Source: Pseudothermotoga thermarum DSM 5069 (lineage in GTDB: Bacteria; Thermotogota; Thermotogae; Thermotogales; DSM-5069). Taken from it: 64,000 nt of DNA. Every line of letters starts with the position of its first letter. Positions within the stretch are counted from its first letter, which is position 1. The stretch lies in assembly GCF_000217815.1 (NCBI RefSeq), contig NC_015707.1, positions 558,001-622,000 on the forward strand, in the 5' to 3' direction. Below the pieces are notes generated by a model that saw only the letters and a list, made by a program, of their open reading frames with translations, was not told the origin of the DNA and searched no databases. The position numbers and the translations under genes were made by a program. Below, one piece after another: positions 25,954-35,188 of the stretch.

Positions 25954-26193
25954 ATGGCCTACAAGATCACAGTTTATACCGCGCCAGGTTGTCCGTATTG
26001 CACGAAGGCAAAGAATTATTTTAGACAACTTGGTTTGAACTTCACTGAGATAGACGTTTCAAAAGATTATAGAAAAGCTCAAGAACTTGTGCGCAAAACA
26101 GGACAAATGGGCGTACCGGTTATTGAAATTGGGAACCAGATAATAATAGGTTTCGACAAAGATAGAATTGATAGAATTTTGGGAGTAAGATAA
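25954..26193 (+). CDS. Glutaredoxin-like protein
   Basis: Small thiol-disulfide redox protein of 79 residues with the glutaredoxin fold: strand YKITVYTAPG, active site CPYC (~residues 12-15), the cis-Pro in GVPVIEIGNQIIIGFD. The CPYC dithiol site and the compact size match the NrdH/Grx-like glutaredoxins of anaerobes that pair with thioredoxin reductase-type enzymes. The start at ATG 25954 is set by AGGAGGTGA and by the promoter upstream. Followed after one base by comB, and both end at a terminator. Confidence 0.88.
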   Translation: MAYKITVYTAPGCPYCTKAKNYFRQLGLNFTEIDVSKDYRKAQELVRKTGQMGVPVIEIGNQIIIGFDKDRIDRILGVR

Positions 26194-26194
26194 A

Positions 26195-26878
26195 ATGATT
26201 GATGTCTTGTTCACTCCATCACGCATTTCAACGCAGGCTTGTGTTGTCATAGTGGATGTATTGAGGGCTACCAGCACTATCATCACAGCTTTGGCAAATG
26301 GTGCTTTGTCGGTAAAACCTGTGGTTGAAGTTTCAAAAGCTCTGAAGGAAAGAAATAAAGATGTGCTTGTTTGTGGTGAAAGAAATAGCGTTAAACCAAA
26401 AGGCTTTGACCTTGGCAATTCTCCCAAAGAGTATAAAAGAGAAATCGTTGAAGGAAAGAACATAATTTTAACCACGACTAACGGAACCAAGGCTGTAAAT
26501 CGTGTCAAATCTCCAAAGATTCTAGCAGGTGCATTTTTGAATTTAGGTTCTCTTGTAGAAAAGCTTCGTGGATGTGAGGATGTACTAGTGGTATGCGCTG
26601 GGCAGGATGGTTTTATCGCACTTGAAGATGTGTTGTGCGCTGGTACCATTGTTGAGAGGTTGAAAAGGGATGATCTTGAAGATGGTGCAAAAATAGCGCT
26701 TCAAATTTGGAAAGATTTATCGAACGTTGATTTAAGCTCTTTGCTGTTGAGTACCAGTCATGGAAGAAAACTCGCTGAAATTGGAATGAAAGATGATGTG
26801 ATTTATTGTTCGCAAATTGACCTTTTCGATGTGGTACCTATTTTAAGCAAAGGGAAGTTCATCAAATACGCGGAATGA
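26195..26878 (+). CDS. ComB-like 2-phosphosulfolactate phosphatase family protein
   Basis: A 227-residue member of the ComB family of Mg-dependent acid phosphatases. ComB hydrolyses 2-phosphosulfolactate on the way to coenzyme M in methanogens, but many bacteria without coenzyme M have homologues whose substrate is unknown. Visible family segments are VIVDVLRATSTIITALANG near the start, CGERNSVKPKGFDLGNSP, LTTTNGTKAV, VCAGQDGFIALEDVLCAGTIV, and TSHGRKLAEIG near the C-terminus. Start ATG 26195 lies one base after the glutaredoxin stop. No other sulfolactate or coenzyme M genes are seen nearby. Confidence 0.8.
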   Translation: MIDVLFTPSRISTQACVVIVDVLRATSTIITALANGALSVKPVVEVSKALKERNKDVLVCGERNSVKPKGFDLGNSPKEYKREIVEGKNIILTTTNGTKAVNRVKSPKILAGAFLNLGSLVEKLRGCEDVLVVCAGQDGFIALEDVLCAGTIVERLKRDDLEDGAKIALQIWKDLSNVDLSSLLLSTSHGRKLAEIGMKDDVIYCSQIDLFDVVPILSKGKFIKYAE

Positions 26879-26900
26879 AAAACCCCTCCTTGCGGAGGGG
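26876..26900. terminator. Bidirectional intrinsic terminator between comB and tpi
   Basis: Seven-bp stem CCCCTCC/GGAGGGG (26883-26889 with 26894-26900) and TTGC loop. On the minus strand it is followed by TTTTT, making a strong terminator for gap-pgk-tpi. On the plus strand TAATTT follows, giving a weaker one for comB. Confidence 0.85.
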
Positions 26901-26905
26901 TAATT

Positions 26906-27667
26906 TCAATATATAACCTTCGAAACTATCTTTGCAAGTTCGATGAACTGGCGATCCAAACTGGCTCCACCAACTAACCCACCGTCTATGTCGGGTTTAA
27001 GTATGAGACTCAGGAAGTTGTCGGGTTTTATACTGCCTCCGTATAAAATTGGAACAGAATTTGCTGTTTCTTCATCGTAAAGTTCCGCAAGTAACTGGCG
27101 AATGAACCTTTGTACTTCCTGGGCTTGCCATGGTTTTGCAACTATTCCAGTTCCTATTGCCCAAACTGGTTCGTAGGCTATAACAACGTTTCGCACCTCT
27201 TCTTTTGTAACACCGTACAATCCTTGTCTTACCTGCAATTCAACAACGCAAAATGTCAACCCTTTCTCCCTTTCTTCTTTTGTTTCTCCAACACACAAGA
27301 TCGGTTTCATGCCATTTTTCAAAACGGCTTTGACTTTCTTGTTTATAAGTTCATCAGTTTCCTGAAAGATGTGACGTCTTTCAGAGTGTCCAACTATCAC
27401 GTATTCAACACCTATTTCTTTCAACATTGCCGGAGAGACTTCTCCAGTGAAAGCGCCAAATTGTTCGTAGTAGCAGTTTTGCGCCCCAAGTTTTATATTC
27501 GTGCCAGCAAGTAACTCCTTAACATCGGTTAAACAAACAAATGGCGGGCACAAGACTATTTCAAACTTCATGCCCGCCAAGCTTTGAATCAATTCATTCA
27601 CAAAAAGTTTTGCCTGTTGATTGGTTTTGTTCATTTTCCAATTGCCAGCGAGGATGATTCTATCTAT
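26906..27667 (-). CDS. tpiA: Triosephosphate isomerase, second half of a PGK-TIM frameshift fusion
   Basis: TIM interconverts glyceraldehyde-3-phosphate and dihydroxyacetone phosphate. The frame shows [11 protein letters not shown] with catalytic Lys, IVGHSERR with catalytic His and [13 protein letters not shown] with catalytic Glu, ending [10 protein letters not shown] and GGLVGGASL. It has no usable start of its own. In this frame a TGA lies at 27679-27677, just before the A9 run. Between it and the first ATG (27634) there is no ATG, GTG or TTG, and that ATG would remove the catalytic Asn/Lys of NWK. The frame is -1 relative to pgk, and the shift would occur on the nine A at 27675-27667 next to the pgk TAG. 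The T. maritima enzyme is known to be a PGK-TIM fusion from overlapping frames. ~253 residues after the shift. Confidence 0.92.
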   Translation of the reverse strand: MDRIILAGNWKMNKTNQQAKLFVNELIQSLAGMKFEIVLCPPFVCLTDVKELLAGTNIKLGAQNCYYEQFGAFTGEVSPAMLKEIGVEYVIVGHSERRHIFQETDELINKKVKAVLKNGMKPILCVGETKEEREKGLTFCVVELQVRQGLYGVTKEEVRNVVIAYEPVWAIGTGIVAKPWQAQEVQRFIRQLLAELYDEETANSVPILYGGSIKPDNFLSLILKPDIDGGLVGGASLDRQFIELAKIVSKVIY

Positions 27668-27679
27668 TTTTTTTTGTCA
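27664..27679 (-). promoter_or_regulatory. Probable -1 frameshift (or transcript slippage) site joining pgk to tpi
   Basis: On the minus strand GAC, nine A, then TAG (the pgk stop). Slippage by -1 on A AAA AAA, or insertion of one A by RNA polymerase, places the ribosome in the tpi frame (ATA GAT AGA ATC), skipping the stop. A purine-rich GGAGGG-like stretch lies ~40 bases upstream and no clear downstream pseudoknot was seen. Confidence 0.85.
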
Positions 27680-28854
27680 GCAATGCTCTTAATTCCAGGA
27701 AGTTCCTTTCCCTCCAAAAATTCCAGGGAAGCTCCTCCACCGGTTGAAACATGACTGTAAGCTGATTCCAAACCGAATTTTGCCACCGCAGCAGCTGTGT
27801 CTCCACCACCTATGACCGTGGTTCCTTTGACTTTGGCTATTATTTCGGCAACCTTCTTGGTTCCCTCGGCAAAATCATCGATTTCAAATACTCCCATCGG
27901 ACCGTTCCAAACGACAGTTTTTGCACCTTCCATTGCTTTTTCGAACAACGAAACCGTCTCAGGTCCTATGTCAAGACCCATCCAACCCTCAGGTATTCCC
28001 TCTGAGATTTTGACCACTTTCTTTTCCACACCTGGCTCCATTTTTTGAGCTATTACAGCATCGACAGGCAGAACAAGTTCAACACCTTTTTCCTTAGCCA
28101 TTCTCATGATGTCTTTTGCAAGCTCAAGTTTGTCGTCTTCAACGAGGGATGACCCAACCGAGAACCCTTGAGCTTTGAGGAAGGTGAACATCATTGCGCC
28201 ACCAATCAAAAGTTTGTCTGCCTTGTTGAGCAAGTTTGTTATAACACCTATTTTGTCCGAAACCTTGGCTCCTCCAAGCACGACAACATATGGGTGTTCA
28301 GGCTCGTAAGTTACTTTGCTTAGAAATTCTATCTCTTTCTCCATCAGAAAACCTGCAACGCTTGGTATGAAGGAAGCTATTCCAACGTTTGAAGCATGCG
28401 CTCTGTGAGCTGTTCCAAAAGCATCGTTGACGTGAATATCTGCCAACTCAGCCCAAGCACGGGCTAGTTCAAGATCATTTTTCTCCTCACCAGGATGAAA
28501 TCTTGTGTTTTCCAAAACCAAAACATCACCTGGTTTCATGTTTTTCACAGCTTCTTTTACTTCGTCTCCATACAGCTGTGGAACAAATATGACATTTAGA
28601 TTCGATATGTTCTTTAGATGTTCAGCCACTGGTTTCATGGAGTACTTCGGATCTGGTCCTTTTGGTCTGCCAAGGTGCGACAAAAGTATCACTTTTGCAC
28701 CGTTTTTGACGGCATATTCTATGGTTGGCAAAGCAGCTCTTATTCTCGTATCATCGGCAACCTTACCATCTTTATCAAGGGGAACGTTGAAATCAACCCT
28801 CATGATAACGGTTTTGCCAGCCAGATCCACATCCCTGATTGTCATCTTTTTCAT
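27664..28854 (-). CDS. pgk: Phosphoglycerate kinase
   Basis: Glycolytic kinase making ATP and 3-phosphoglycerate from 1,3-bisphosphoglycerate. The 396-residue protein begins [25 protein letters not shown] and has [53 protein letters not shown] and the C-terminal GGGDTAAAV and [14 protein letters not shown]. The frame extends 16 codons upstream, but the ATG at 28854 sits four bases after GGGGGTGG and matches the T. maritima N-terminus, so it is the start. The last sense codons are three AAA followed by TAG. Shifting -1 there continues into tpi, so two products are expected: free PGK and PGK-TIM. Located 44 bases after gap. Confidence 0.95.
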   Translation of the reverse strand: MKKMTIRDVDLAGKTVIMRVDFNVPLDKDGKVADDTRIRAALPTIEYAVKNGAKVILLSHLGRPKGPDPKYSMKPVAEHLKNISNLNVIFVPQLYGDEVKEAVKNMKPGDVLVLENTRFHPGEEKNDLELARAWAELADIHVNDAFGTAHRAHASNVGIASFIPSVAGFLMEKEIEFLSKVTYEPEHPYVVVLGGAKVSDKIGVITNLLNKADKLLIGGAMMFTFLKAQGFSVGSSLVEDDKLELAKDIMRMAKEKGVELVLPVDAVIAQKMEPGVEKKVVKISEGIPEGWMGLDIGPETVSLFEKAMEGAKTVVWNGPMGVFEIDDFAEGTKKVAEIIAKVKGTTVIGGGDTAAAVAKFGLESAYSHVSTGGGASLEFLEGKELPGIKSIADKKK

Positions 28855-28898
28855 CTTTCCACCCCCTTTGCTGGTAAAAGAGGGAGGGAAAACCTCCC

Positions 28899-29981
<1,083 letters not shown>

Positions 29982-30332
29982 TCACAAATTTGGCATACCT
30001 TGTATTCCCGTTATCTTCTCGATCTCCTCTTGTCGTCTCCTTTCAATTTCCTTCAAAGCTTCGTTTACAGCAGCAACGATCAAATCGTTCAACATTTCTT
30101 TATCTTGGAGAAGTGCGTCGTCGTATTCGATTGCCACTATTTCGTAGTTACACTTTGCTCTAACTTTAACCGCTCCTCCACCTGCTGAGCCAATAACTTC
30201 CATTGTTTCGAAGGTTTCTTCAAGTTTTTGAAGATTTTCCCACATCTGTTGTTGTATTTTCTCTAGATTTTGTAGTGTTTTATCCCCTTTCGCTCCGTAA
30301 CTTCTCCCACCAAAGCCTCTAATTTTCTTCAA
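29982..30332 (-). CDS. YbaB/EbfC family nucleoid-associated protein
   Basis: Small DNA-binding protein of 116 residues, usually encoded right after dnaX as here. The core NLEKIQQQMWENLQKLEETFE, then GSAGGGAVKVRAKCNYEIVAIEYDDALL and LNDLIVAAVNEALKEIE, is the YbaB pattern. An N-terminal ~20-residue GFGGRSYGAKGDK stretch precedes it. Start: TTG 30332, about seven bases after GAGGAG. A GTG overlapping the dnaX stop is in frame three codons upstream, but the RBS would be too close. Family members bend DNA and form dimers. Confidence 0.88.
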   Translation of the reverse strand: MKKIRGFGGRSYGAKGDKTLQNLEKIQQQMWENLQKLEETFETMEVIGSAGGGAVKVRAKCNYEIVAIEYDDALLQDKEMLNDLIVAAVNEALKEIERRRQEEIEKITGIQGMPNL

Positions 30333-30337
30333 ATTGA

Positions 30338-31783
30338 TCACTCCTCAATTTGAACTTTTCCAGGGAACATTTGCCGAAGTTTCTTCAAAATTTCTTTTTC
30401 TCTCGCCTCATCTATGACCAACTTTATGGTGAAATCCTTTTTCAGCAGGGATTTTAAAAGGAATTCCAATTCAAACGTTTTTTGTTTCACATACTCGTAC
30501 TGGAATTTTTGTGTCGGTAAAAACGATATTTCTATCTCTTTCTCCTTGACTTTTATTTGAGCTTGGGAAAGTGCAACGAACAGCGCTATGTCACCAACTG
30601 TTTTGAGATATTCAAGTACTTTTTCGATCTCACCGCTTCCTTTTTCTTCTTTTGTAACACTCTCAGGTGCTTGAATTTGTTGAGGCTGTGTAGGTTGCTG
30701 AGGTTGAACGTTTGAGTTTTCGGAAAGACTTGTTTTCGGTTTTGATTCAACAACAGCCGGTTGGGCTTCGGTTTTGCGATACTGTTGAGCCAAATTTGTC
30801 GACAGAAGTTTTAAAATTAACCTTTTGTTTTCGGCATATCTTAAGTCCTTCGAAATGTCGAAGATCTTTCTTGCCAAGTCAATGTATTCCTTTGACGGAT
30901 TTTCCGAAATCTTCTTTTCCAAAAACTCCAGTGACATTTGGACAAGTTGATCAACATCGTAGCCGTGGTCGTAAACTTCGTCGATCAGTTTGACTAAGCC
31001 AACGATATCACCTTTTAAAATCGCTTCTATGTAATCTTCAACGGCTTTTGTTGGCACCAATCCGAGGGCTTTTTCCACAACCGATACATCTATTTTTCCA
31101 TCTTGCGCATAACTCGAAACTTGTTCAAGCATTGATAAAGCATCTCTTAAACTACCCGAAGCCCTTTTTACAATGATCAACGCAGCCTCTTCATCAATAG
31201 ACATTTGTTCATTTTGAGCCACATTTTTGATGTGTTGTAGCATATTTTTTTCTGAAAGATTTTTAAATTGTATAACTTGGCACCTAGATATGATCGTTGG
31301 AGGAACTCTTTCCAAATTCGTTGTTGCAAGCACAAAAACAACCTTTTCCGGTGGTTCTTCCAAAGTTTTCAAAAGAGCGTTGAAAGCTTCCCTGGTCAGC
31401 ATGTGAAATTCGTCGACGATGTAAACTTTGTAGTTTCCCATCATCGGTCTGAAGCCAACGGCATCTCTTATTCTTCTGATCTCATCTATACCACGGTTAG
31501 ATGCCGCGTCGAGTTCTATAACGTCGGGATGGATTCCTTTGTCTATGGCGAGACAGCTGTCACATTTACAGCAGGGTTCATAATCTACTCTATTTGGGCA
31601 GTTCAAAGCTTTTGCGAGGATTCTGGCAATAGAAGTTTTTCCGGTACCCCTTGGACCGGCGAATATGTACGCGTGAGAAACCTTGTTTTTCTTAATGGCG
31701 TTTTGGAGAACCAATTTTGCCTGTTCTTGGTCTATTATTTGGTTGAAACACTTTGGTCTATATTTTCTATAGAGAGCTTCCAA
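30338..31783 (-). CDS. dnaX: DNA polymerase III subunit gamma/tau
   Basis: Clamp-loader motor subunit, 481 residues. The AAA+ module shows MEALYRKYRPK, Walker A GPRGTGKTS, the four zinc-binding Cys (NC...CCKCDSC), Walker B VDEFHMLTREAFNALLKTLEEPP, sensor 1 LATTNLERVPPTIISRC, and sensor 2 GSLRDALS. A Gln/Pro-rich linker near residue 360 leads to the C-terminal polymerase-binding part. Start: TTG 31783 (MEALYRKYRPK as in T. maritima), six bases after GGGTGA. Longer in-frame TTG starts are possible. No frameshift producing a gamma form is evident (see rejected items). Promoter with extended -10 upstream, and the gene is coupled to ybaB. Confidence 0.95.
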   Translation of the reverse strand: MEALYRKYRPKCFNQIIDQEQAKLVLQNAIKKNKVSHAYIFAGPRGTGKTSIARILAKALNCPNRVDYEPCCKCDSCLAIDKGIHPDVIELDAASNRGIDEIRRIRDAVGFRPMMGNYKVYIVDEFHMLTREAFNALLKTLEEPPEKVVFVLATTNLERVPPTIISRCQVIQFKNLSEKNMLQHIKNVAQNEQMSIDEEAALIIVKRASGSLRDALSMLEQVSSYAQDGKIDVSVVEKALGLVPTKAVEDYIEAILKGDIVGLVKLIDEVYDHGYDVDQLVQMSLEFLEKKISENPSKEYIDLARKIFDISKDLRYAENKRLILKLLSTNLAQQYRKTEAQPAVVESKPKTSLSENSNVQPQQPTQPQQIQAPESVTKEEKGSGEIEKVLEYLKTVGDIALFVALSQAQIKVKEKEIEISFLPTQKFQYEYVKQKTFELEFLLKSLLKKDFTIKLVIDEAREKEILKKLRQMFPGKVQIEE

Positions 31784-31803
31784 AGGCAAATCACCCAATT
31801 CAC

Positions 31804-31812
31804 ATTATATCA
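31804..31812 (-). promoter_or_regulatory. Predicted extended -10 promoter of dnaX
   Basis: TGATATAAT on the minus strand (TGn plus perfect TATAAT), ~20 bases before the dnaX start. It overlaps the region upstream of the divergent transglycosylase gene. No clear -35. Confidence 0.6.
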
Positions 31813-31833
31813 AAGATTCTGGAGGTGTGACAG

Positions 31834-32385
31834 TTGAATAAGTTCAACTTTCTTTTCATAGTGTTTTTGACGATGTTGCTTTGCAGTATCGCCCTTTCTC
31901 AAGTTGTTCCACAGTGGTTTCAAAATCTCGTACAAGAAGCCAGAGGAAAGTTTGGGTTGGTGACTGATCCAAAGTTTGTCGAAGAACTTTACACAGCCAT
32001 TTTAAACGTCTCGGAGAAACACGGTTTGGATCCTTTGCTCATAGTGAGTTTAATACTTGTGGAGAGTGAATTTAGGTTTGTTGTTGGGTCATCAGGTGAA
32101 CTTGGCCTAGTTCAAATAAAACCTGAAACAGCTGCGTTCGTTGCGAGAATATACGGTTTGCAGGAACCATCAGAAGGTTGGAGATCTCTTTTGTGGGATT
32201 ATAATTTAAACATAGAGTATGGGGCGCTTTACTTGAAATATCTTTTGAATAGAACAAATGGAAATCTCTTCAAAGCCTTGGAACTTTACAACGGTGGTAG
32301 TAGAAAGAGTGAGTACGCAAACAAAATTATCAAAGCTTACGAGGAGATGATGACATATCACCAAGATCTTGGTAGTGGAAGATGA
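31834..32385 (+). CDS. Exported lytic transglycosylase (SLT family)
   Basis: Peptidoglycan lytic transglycosylase, 183 residues. A signal peptide covers residues 1-~23 (MNKFNFLFIVFLTMLLCSIALS). The SLT domain shows the catalytic Glu in SLILVESEFR, the motif GSSGELGLVQIKPETA and the ALELYNGG sequence near the end, which together are diagnostic. Start TTG 31834 follows GGAGGTG. The 3' end overlaps the response-regulator frame, so it is the head of an operon with the second two-component pair. A role in wall remodelling for envelope assembly is likely. Confidence 0.88.
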   Translation: MNKFNFLFIVFLTMLLCSIALSQVVPQWFQNLVQEARGKFGLVTDPKFVEELYTAILNVSEKHGLDPLLIVSLILVESEFRFVVGSSGELGLVQIKPETAAFVARIYGLQEPSEGWRSLLWDYNLNIEYGALYLKYLLNRTNGNLFKALELYNGGSRKSEYANKIIKAYEEMMTYHQDLGSGR

Positions 32386-33019
32386 TTCAAAGATTGCAAG
32401 ATTGCTTGAAATTTTTCTTCAAAATCACGGTTATCAAGTTAAAATTGCGCCGGATGGTGAAAAAGGTTGGGAGGAATTTGTTTTCTTTGATCCAAAGATC
32501 GTGATAGTGGATTTGATGCTTCCCAAATTCGACGGGTTTGAACTGATAGAAAAGATACGTTCAGTTGATCAAGAAGTTGGGATAATCGTTTTGACTGCCA
32601 GAGGAGAAGTTGAGAACAGAATAAAAGGTTTCAAAAAAGGCGCAGACGACTATGTACCTAAGCCTTTTCACCTTGAAGAGTTGTTGGCAAGGATAGAAGC
32701 GCTTGAAAAGCGCGTTAAGAAAGACGAGCTTTTGCGAGTAGGTCAAGTCATTTTTGATCCAAAAAGCAGAACCTTGACCTTTCCTGATGGAACTGAGACT
32801 GTTCTTTCCGAAAGAGAGTCATCCCTTTTGTATTGGTTGGTTGTTAAAGCCGGGACTGTTCTGTCTCGCGAAGAATTGTTGGAGCTTGTGTGGAAAGATA
32901 GCGAAAACATCAGCAAAAACATAGTGGATGTTTACATTAAGTATCTTCGAGACAAACTCAAAGATTATGGTGGGATGATCAAAACGGTGAGGGGAAGCGG
33001 ATATGTTCTCGACACTTAA
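32357..33019 (+). CDS. OmpR-family response regulator
   Basis: Two-component DNA-binding regulator. Receiver: ITKILVVEDDS, phospho-Asp in VIVDLMLPKFDG, Thr in VLTARG, Lys in DDYVPKPFH. The winged helix follows (~135-218) with LSERESSLLYWLV, NIVDVYIKYLRDKL and TVRGSGYV. The start is unclear. The first beta strand (KILVVEDD) is open from a TGA at 32351, but the only ATG/GTG/TTG candidates (TTG 32369, GTG 32375) lie inside the strand. The ATC at 32357 lies ten bases after GAGGAG and gives a complete domain (220 residues). It is used here provisionally. Kinase follows with a 17-base overlap. Confidence 0.88.
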   Translation: MTKILVVEDDSKIARLLEIFLQNHGYQVKIAPDGEKGWEEFVFFDPKIVIVDLMLPKFDGFELIEKIRSVDQEVGIIVLTARGEVENRIKGFKKGADDYVPKPFHLEELLARIEALEKRVKKDELLRVGQVIFDPKSRTLTFPDGTETVLSERESSLLYWLVVKAGTVLSREELLELVWKDSENISKNIVDVYIKYLRDKLKDYGGMIKTVRGSGYVLDT

Positions 33020-34313
33020 ATGGAAGATGACTTTCTGGCAAACTGTTTTGTTTTCGCTGTTGTTGGGGCTTGGTTTTTTAATGGCTTACAACATCACAAA
33101 AACTTTGCATATAAATCGTTCAGCTGAGGCGTTGAAAAGGGATGTACAGGCTTCTTTAAGGCTTTTTCCAAGACCTTTTAGAATATCTCCGGTACCACAT
33201 GGACTTGTAATTTTGAACGAAAATGGTGAGATAATTTACGGGTCAATCGATGTTGAAAACGAAAATTTTCAAAAGTTCGTAAATCATGTCCTATCGCTCA
33301 AAACTCCTTCTTACGTCAAGCTTGGCAAAAACGAATATTTGGTTGTAAAAATGACTTTGTTGACGTTTTCTGGAGAAAGGAGCTTCTTTTTGCTTGGCCC
33401 TGCCGGTAGTACGGGCGATTTGCTCAAGTTGTTGGCTCGCACTTTTTGGATTTTGTGGGGGATTTTTAGCATAGCTTCGCTTTTGCTTGGAGGGTACTTT
33501 GTCACCAAAACTTTGGAACCAATGAAAAGAATAACCGAGGAAGTGAAAAACATAAACGCCAGCGATTTGTCAAAAAGAGTTTATGATCCAAAAACCAACG
33601 ACGAAGTTTCAATTCTTGCCAGAACCATAAACAGCATGCTTGATAGATTAGAAGCCGGATTTGAAGCACAAAGCGAGTTCATTCGTGACGTTTCTCATGA
33701 ACTGAGAACGCCTTTGACAACCATACAAGGATATGCCGAATTGATCTTGAATTTTCTAGACAGAAAAGACATTGTTGTTGAGGCTGCTTCGACGATTTTT
33801 GAAACTGCCCAGAAACTTTCTAGATTGACGGAGTCTTTGCTTGCACTTTCCATGCCAGTGAAAAAAGTAGAGTTTCGTCAAGTTGACTTAAGGGAATTTC
33901 TTGAGGCTTTAGCTGAAACGTTTAAAGCTCAGTTTAAAGACTTCAACATAATCGTTGAAGGGCAAGGAAAAGCTTACACTGACCCAAAGGTGCTGGAAAT
34001 AATTGTGAAAGCGTTGGTTGAAAATGCCGTGAATTTTTCGAAAGATAGAAAAGAAGTGATCCTGCGATGTGAAGAAGGGAAACTGTCGGTCAAAGATTTT
34101 GGAATAGGGATAGAAGAGAGTGAGATCCCGAAAATTTTCAGAAAATTCTACAAGGTTGATAAATCTAGGTCAAAGGATGGTTATGGTCTAGGGCTCTCGA
34201 TCGTCGATAAACTTTTGAAATTCATAAATGCGAAGATAGAGGTGAAAAGTAAACTTGGCGAAGGAAGCGAGTTTACAATCGTGTTCCCTGATCAAAGGGA
34301 GGTTTTACAGTGA
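33003..34313 (+). CDS. Sensor histidine kinase with HAMP domain
   Basis: Membrane kinase of 436 residues, partner of the regulator upstream. Two transmembrane helices (~10-30 and ~150-170) flank an extracytoplasmic sensor of ~115 residues. This is followed by a HAMP domain (LEPMKRITEEVKNINASDLSKRV), HisKA with the phosphorylated His in DVSHELRTPLTTIQGYAEL, and an HATPase domain with N-box ALVENAVNFS, G1 DFGIGI, F-box IFRKFYKVD and G2 GYGLGLSIV. Start ATG 33003 inside the regulator gene. The transglycosylase in the same operon suggests an envelope-related signal, which is inference. Confidence 0.88.
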   Translation: MFSTLKWKMTFWQTVLFSLLLGLGFLMAYNITKTLHINRSAEALKRDVQASLRLFPRPFRISPVPHGLVILNENGEIIYGSIDVENENFQKFVNHVLSLKTPSYVKLGKNEYLVVKMTLLTFSGERSFFLLGPAGSTGDLLKLLARTFWILWGIFSIASLLLGGYFVTKTLEPMKRITEEVKNINASDLSKRVYDPKTNDEVSILARTINSMLDRLEAGFEAQSEFIRDVSHELRTPLTTIQGYAELILNFLDRKDIVVEAASTIFETAQKLSRLTESLLALSMPVKKVEFRQVDLREFLEALAETFKAQFKDFNIIVEGQGKAYTDPKVLEIIVKALVENAVNFSKDRKEVILRCEEGKLSVKDFGIGIEESEIPKIFRKFYKVDKSRSKDGYGLGLSIVDKLLKFINAKIEVKSKLGEGSEFTIVFPDQREVLQ

Positions 34314-35188
34314 AAGTAGGAGGTCAAGCAATAATCGAAGGAGTTTTGATGATGGGCAAAAGAGTTGTGATCGCCGTAAAGAACCAAGATGGTAACGTGA
34401 TAGTTGAGGAATTATCTGTCAAAGTCCCGAGCAATTCAAAAATGTTCAAGATACCCTTGATTAGAGGACTGATCTCTGTATACTACTCTTTGTATTACGG
34501 TATATTAGCGCTCAACAGATCCGCCGAGATAAGTACTGGTCAAAAAATGAAAAAATCCGAAACCTTTTGGTCTATCGTTTTGGCAGTTGGATTGGCTGTG
34601 GGTTTGTTCATTGTGCTTCCAACTTTGTTGATCAACCTCATAAAGGGCTTAAAAGAAAACGAGTTTTTGTTCTCTCTATTTGAAGGAATTGTACGGTTGA
34701 TTTTCTTTTTGATTTACGTTTACATAATTTCTTTCATGAAAGATGTCAAAAGAATCTTTCAATACCACGGTGCTGAGCACATGGTTATAAACGCCTATGA
34801 ATCTGGTGAAAAGTTGATCGCTGAAAATGTGAGAAAATACAGTACGATTCACCCTAGGTGTGGAACAAGTTTCGTGATGATAGTTTTAATCGTATCCATA
34901 GTTTTGTTCAGCCTTTTTGGCTTGATAAGGTCGAATGATTTGCTATGGAGAATTTTGACAAGACTTGTGATGTTACCAGTTGTTGTTGCGTTCTCCTATG
35001 AAATCTTGCGAATTTCTTCAAAAGGTTCAAAAATCATGAAAATTCTAACGGCACCTGGCTTGCTTTTACAAAAACTTACAACAGCCATTCCAGATGACTC
35101 ACAAATTGAGGTTGCGTTGATTTCACTGAAAGAAGCGTTGAAAGAAAAGGTGAATACAGATGCTTCTGGGATAGAATTTCTTGGTTAA
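34310..35188 (+). CDS. DUF1385 family membrane protein (YqhQ-like)
   Basis: A 292-residue integral membrane protein of the DUF1385 family, with unknown function. The family pattern is clear: GGQAIIEGVLMMGK at the start, PLIRGLISVYYSLYYG, and FQYHGAEHMVINAYESGE followed by HPRCGTSF, conserved His, Glu and Cys residues that could bind a metal. Three to four hydrophobic helices are visible (~85-105, 120-140, 190-215, 225-240). GTG 34310 overlaps the kinase stop as GTGA. The stop codon directly abuts that of the convergent HD gene, leaving no intergenic base. Confidence 0.85.
   Translation: MKVGGQAIIEGVLMMGKRVVIAVKNQDGNVIVEELSVKVPSNSKMFKIPLIRGLISVYYSLYYGILALNRSAEISTGQKMKKSETFWSIVLAVGLAVGLFIVLPTLLINLIKGLKENEFLFSLFEGIVRLIFFLIYVYIISFMKDVKRIFQYHGAEHMVINAYESGEKLIAENVRKYSTIHPRCGTSFVMIVLIVSIVLFSLFGLIRSNDLLWRILTRLVMLPVVVAFSYEILRISSKGSKIMKILTAPGLLLQKLTTAIPDDSQIEVALISLKEALKEKVNTDASGIEFLG

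Noticed and set aside
31235-31260. A7 run in dnaX (minus strand, GAAAAAAATATG) as a possible gamma/tau -1 frameshift site.
   Set aside because: The heptamer A AAA AAT is in the right frame, but a shift there ends after about 24 codons around residue ~200 of the protein, inside the AAA+ module, so no functional gamma form would result.
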